A stretch of DNA of 64,000 bases from Sinomonas albida (lineage in GTDB: Bacteria > Actinomycetota > Actinomycetes > Actinomycetales > Micrococcaceae), in contig NZ_SWDW01000003.1 of NCBI RefSeq assembly GCF_004919045.1, forward strand, positions 124,001 through 188,000, read 5' to 3'. A program made the translations under genes and the position numbers. Positions 61,270 to 64,000 of this stretch are shown here, in pieces. Within the stretch, counting starts at the first letter, position 1. Each line of letters opens with the position of its first letter. A model generated the notes under the pieces. That model was not told the origin of the DNA, did no database searches, and saw only the letters and a list, made by a program, of their open reading frames with translations.

Positions 61270-61848
61270 TCACATGTGCAGTCGGACGACGAAGAGGAAG
61301 TAGCACCAGACGGGCAGGGAGAGCAGTGACAGCACGGCCATCCCGGTCCGCACCAGGGATTGCTCGCGCAGCATCACGGAAAGAAGCCTGAAGGTGAAGA
61401 TTCCGATGATTCCTCCAACGCAGTTCAGGATCACGTCGTCGATGTCCGATGCTCCAACCGCAAACACGCCTTGGATGATCTCTACCGCCACGCTGACCGC
61501 GGCGACCGTGAGCACGGTCGGCCGTACTGCCGCCCGACGTCGGAGCCACGATAGGTAGGCTCCAAGAGGGATGAAGATCAGGATGTTCCCGACGACGTTG
61601 GCGAACGCCACTCTCCCGATCCCGGAAGAGTGGCTGGACACGTATTCCGCGATACTCGCGGACGGGATGAGATTTATCGATCTCTCCGAACCCGGTGCGC
61701 GAGAGAAGAGAAGCAGCCTGAGAAGGAAGGCCACGTAGAGAGCGAAGACGGCGAAGATGGCCACGGTCTCCGCTTTCGCCCGTTTCGTGGTGAATTGCCG
61801 GCCCGGCACACCGTCCGTGGCTGCGGTGGGTTGCGGTTGTACGTCCAT
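61270..61848 (-). CDS. VanZ-like membrane protein
   Basis: A 192-residue membrane protein with four or five helices. The VanZ pattern is visible: SINLIPSASI, ANVVGNILIFIPLGAYLSW, VEIIQGVFAVGASDIDDVI, then LNCVGGIIG. The start at 61848 (MDVQPQPTAATD) was chosen because the upstream part of the open frame is low-complexity and repeated. VanZ gives teicoplanin resistance in enterococci, but most family members have an unknown, general membrane role. Confidence 0.85.
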   Translation of the reverse strand: MDVQPQPTAATDGVPGRQFTTKRAKAETVAIFAVFALYVAFLLRLLLFSRAPGSERSINLIPSASIAEYVSSHSSGIGRVAFANVVGNILIFIPLGAYLSWLRRRAAVRPTVLTVAAVSVAVEIIQGVFAVGASDIDDVILNCVGGIIGIFTFRLLSVMLREQSLVRTGMAVLSLLSLPVWCYFLFVVRLHM

Positions 61849-61918
61849 CCAGTAGGACGGTATAGGTGCAACCTGTCGTGCTCCTGTGAGACCTGGATTC
61901 GACAACGGCCGCCGCGGA

Positions 61919-61955
61919 GCGCAACGAGGCCACCGTGGCGCGCAACGAGGCCACC
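61919..61955. repeat. Two 16-bp direct repeats upstream of the VanZ gene
   Basis: GCGCAACGAGGCCACC occurs at 61919-61934 and 61940-61955, a 21-bp period. It lies in the 188-bp gap before the VanZ start codon. Translated in the VanZ frame it would give a repeating Arg/Pro/Trp-rich stretch, so it was judged non-coding. Confidence 0.6.
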
Positions 61956-62036
61956 ATGGGCCCAAGGGAGGGTGCGCTCCGGGCCGGTCGCGCCGGTCAG
62001 GCGGCCCGCCGGAGCTGGCATGAAGCCGGGCTCGGG

Positions 62037-62554
62037 TCAGAGGGTCTTGCGGTAGACCGGCAGCATGATGTCGGTGTCTGGGATGGGCCAGTCGAGCTCG
62101 GGCGCGCGGACGTAGCCGAGTCGTGGGTAGAGCGCGTTGGGCGCCTCCCAGCGGTCACCAGTCGTGAGGACGACGGCGGTGGCGCCCGCCCGCTTGGCCC
62201 TCGCCTCCACTTCGGCGACGAGGGCGCTTCCCGCACCGCTGCGCTGCACCGCCGGGTCCACGACCAGGAGCCGGAACTCGAATTCGCCCTCCCGAGCGAC
62301 CTGCTCGAAGCCGTCGCCGTGGGCCATGAGCGTGACGGACCCGACGATCAGTCCGTCTCGCTCCGCAACCAGGACGGTGCCGCGCGCGGCGCGGTAGCCG
62401 ACGTCGGCGATCTGCCGCATGTACGGATGTTCCGTGCTGTCGAAATAGCCGGCGCCGAGATACGCGGCCCATGTGATGCGGGCGATCTCGGCGTAGTCGG
62501 CAGCCGTGGCCTCCCTGATGGTCAGGTGCTTGCTCGGTGCACTCACGGTCCGGC

Positions 62555-62558
<4 letters not shown>
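62037..62558 (-). CDS. GNAT family N-acetyltransferase
   Basis: A 173-residue acetyltransferase. The acetyl-CoA loop is LLVVDPAVQRSGAGSALVAE near the middle, with the N-terminal LTIREATAADYAEIARITW and the C-terminal GYVRAPELDW typical of the family. The start at 62558 overlaps the inositol-monophosphatase-like gene stop by four bases (ATGA), so the two are translated together. Substrate unknown. Confidence 0.88.

Positions 62559-64000
<1,442 letters not shown>

Noticed and set aside
61849-61965. A longer N-terminus for the VanZ-like protein
   Set aside because: The extension encodes a repeated Trp/Pro/Arg stretch from DNA direct repeats and has no VanZ similarity; MDVQPQ at 61848 is a better start.

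Overview
The window is a continuous, very GC-rich chromosomal segment of an actinobacterium. Gene content and order (rpsB-tsf-pyrH-frr-cdsA, dusB-dgt-dnaG, gatCAB, a SAM-IV riboswitch before metY-metX, a DUF222-HNH endonuclease, a Holin-X family protein) suggest Micrococcales, most likely a Micrococcaceae member such as Sinomonas or Arthrobacter. The genus is inference. I found no transposase, integrase, plasmid or replication-origin gene, CRISPR array or rRNA.

Layout. 1-2400: the start of a probable 2-oxoacid dehydrogenase E1-alpha gene diverging from an Lrp/AsnC regulator, then a PAS sensor kinase. 2400-7450 (minus): rpsB, tsf, pyrH, frr, cdsA and a DivIVA-domain gene, with two hairpins between rpsB and tsf and a terminator after tsf. 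7.9-12.8 kb: an M23 peptidase, an acyl-CoA dehydrogenase, and two divergent helix-turn-helix genes separated by repeated TTAGGCA boxes. 12.8-17.5 kb: a tRNA with a CAT anticodon, a glycosyltransferase/DMT carrier/CDP-alcohol phosphatidyltransferase group, a Holin-X protein and two identical tRNA-Asn genes. 17.5-25.4 kb: dusB-dgt-dnaG and a NarL-type two-component pair. 25.5-33.5 kb: plsC, an F420/NADP-type reductase, glyS with a GNAT and a YibE/F gene, and hydrolases. 33.6-38.1 kb: metY-metX under a SAM-IV riboswitch, then a hipBA-like module with two palindromic operators. 38.1-46 kb: PAP2, DedA, an OmpR-type two-component pair, CPBP, a histidine phosphatase, and hutI behind a D-amino-acid-oxidase-like gene. 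46.2-50.6 kb: the peptide cluster. 50.7-64 kb: tdh-kbl, LysR, gatCAB, HNH, VanZ, GNAT, an inositol-phosphatase-like gene and the 3' part of ligA.

Most notable is a tightly packed, apparently single-transcript cluster at 46238-50645. In order it encodes a 73-residue peptide with four cysteines, the last being its C-terminal residue; a membrane protein joining a PqqD-like N-terminus to an M50-type HExxH protease; an ABC ATPase; a large permease; a two-helix membrane protein; an isoprenylcysteine-methyltransferase-family (ICMT-like) enzyme; and a 61-residue membrane protein. Six genes overlap or are 2 nt apart. The plan resembles yydF-H-I-J of Bacillus without its radical SAM enzyme, plus an added methyltransferase. 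I read it as an uncharacterised ribosomal peptide (bacteriocin or signal) system. The pairing of a C-terminal cysteine with an ICMT-family enzyme is the most testable idea in the window.

Starts were set from family length, Shine-Dalgarno position and overlap with the preceding gene. Several genes use GTG or TTG. All functional calls come from motifs read by eye.
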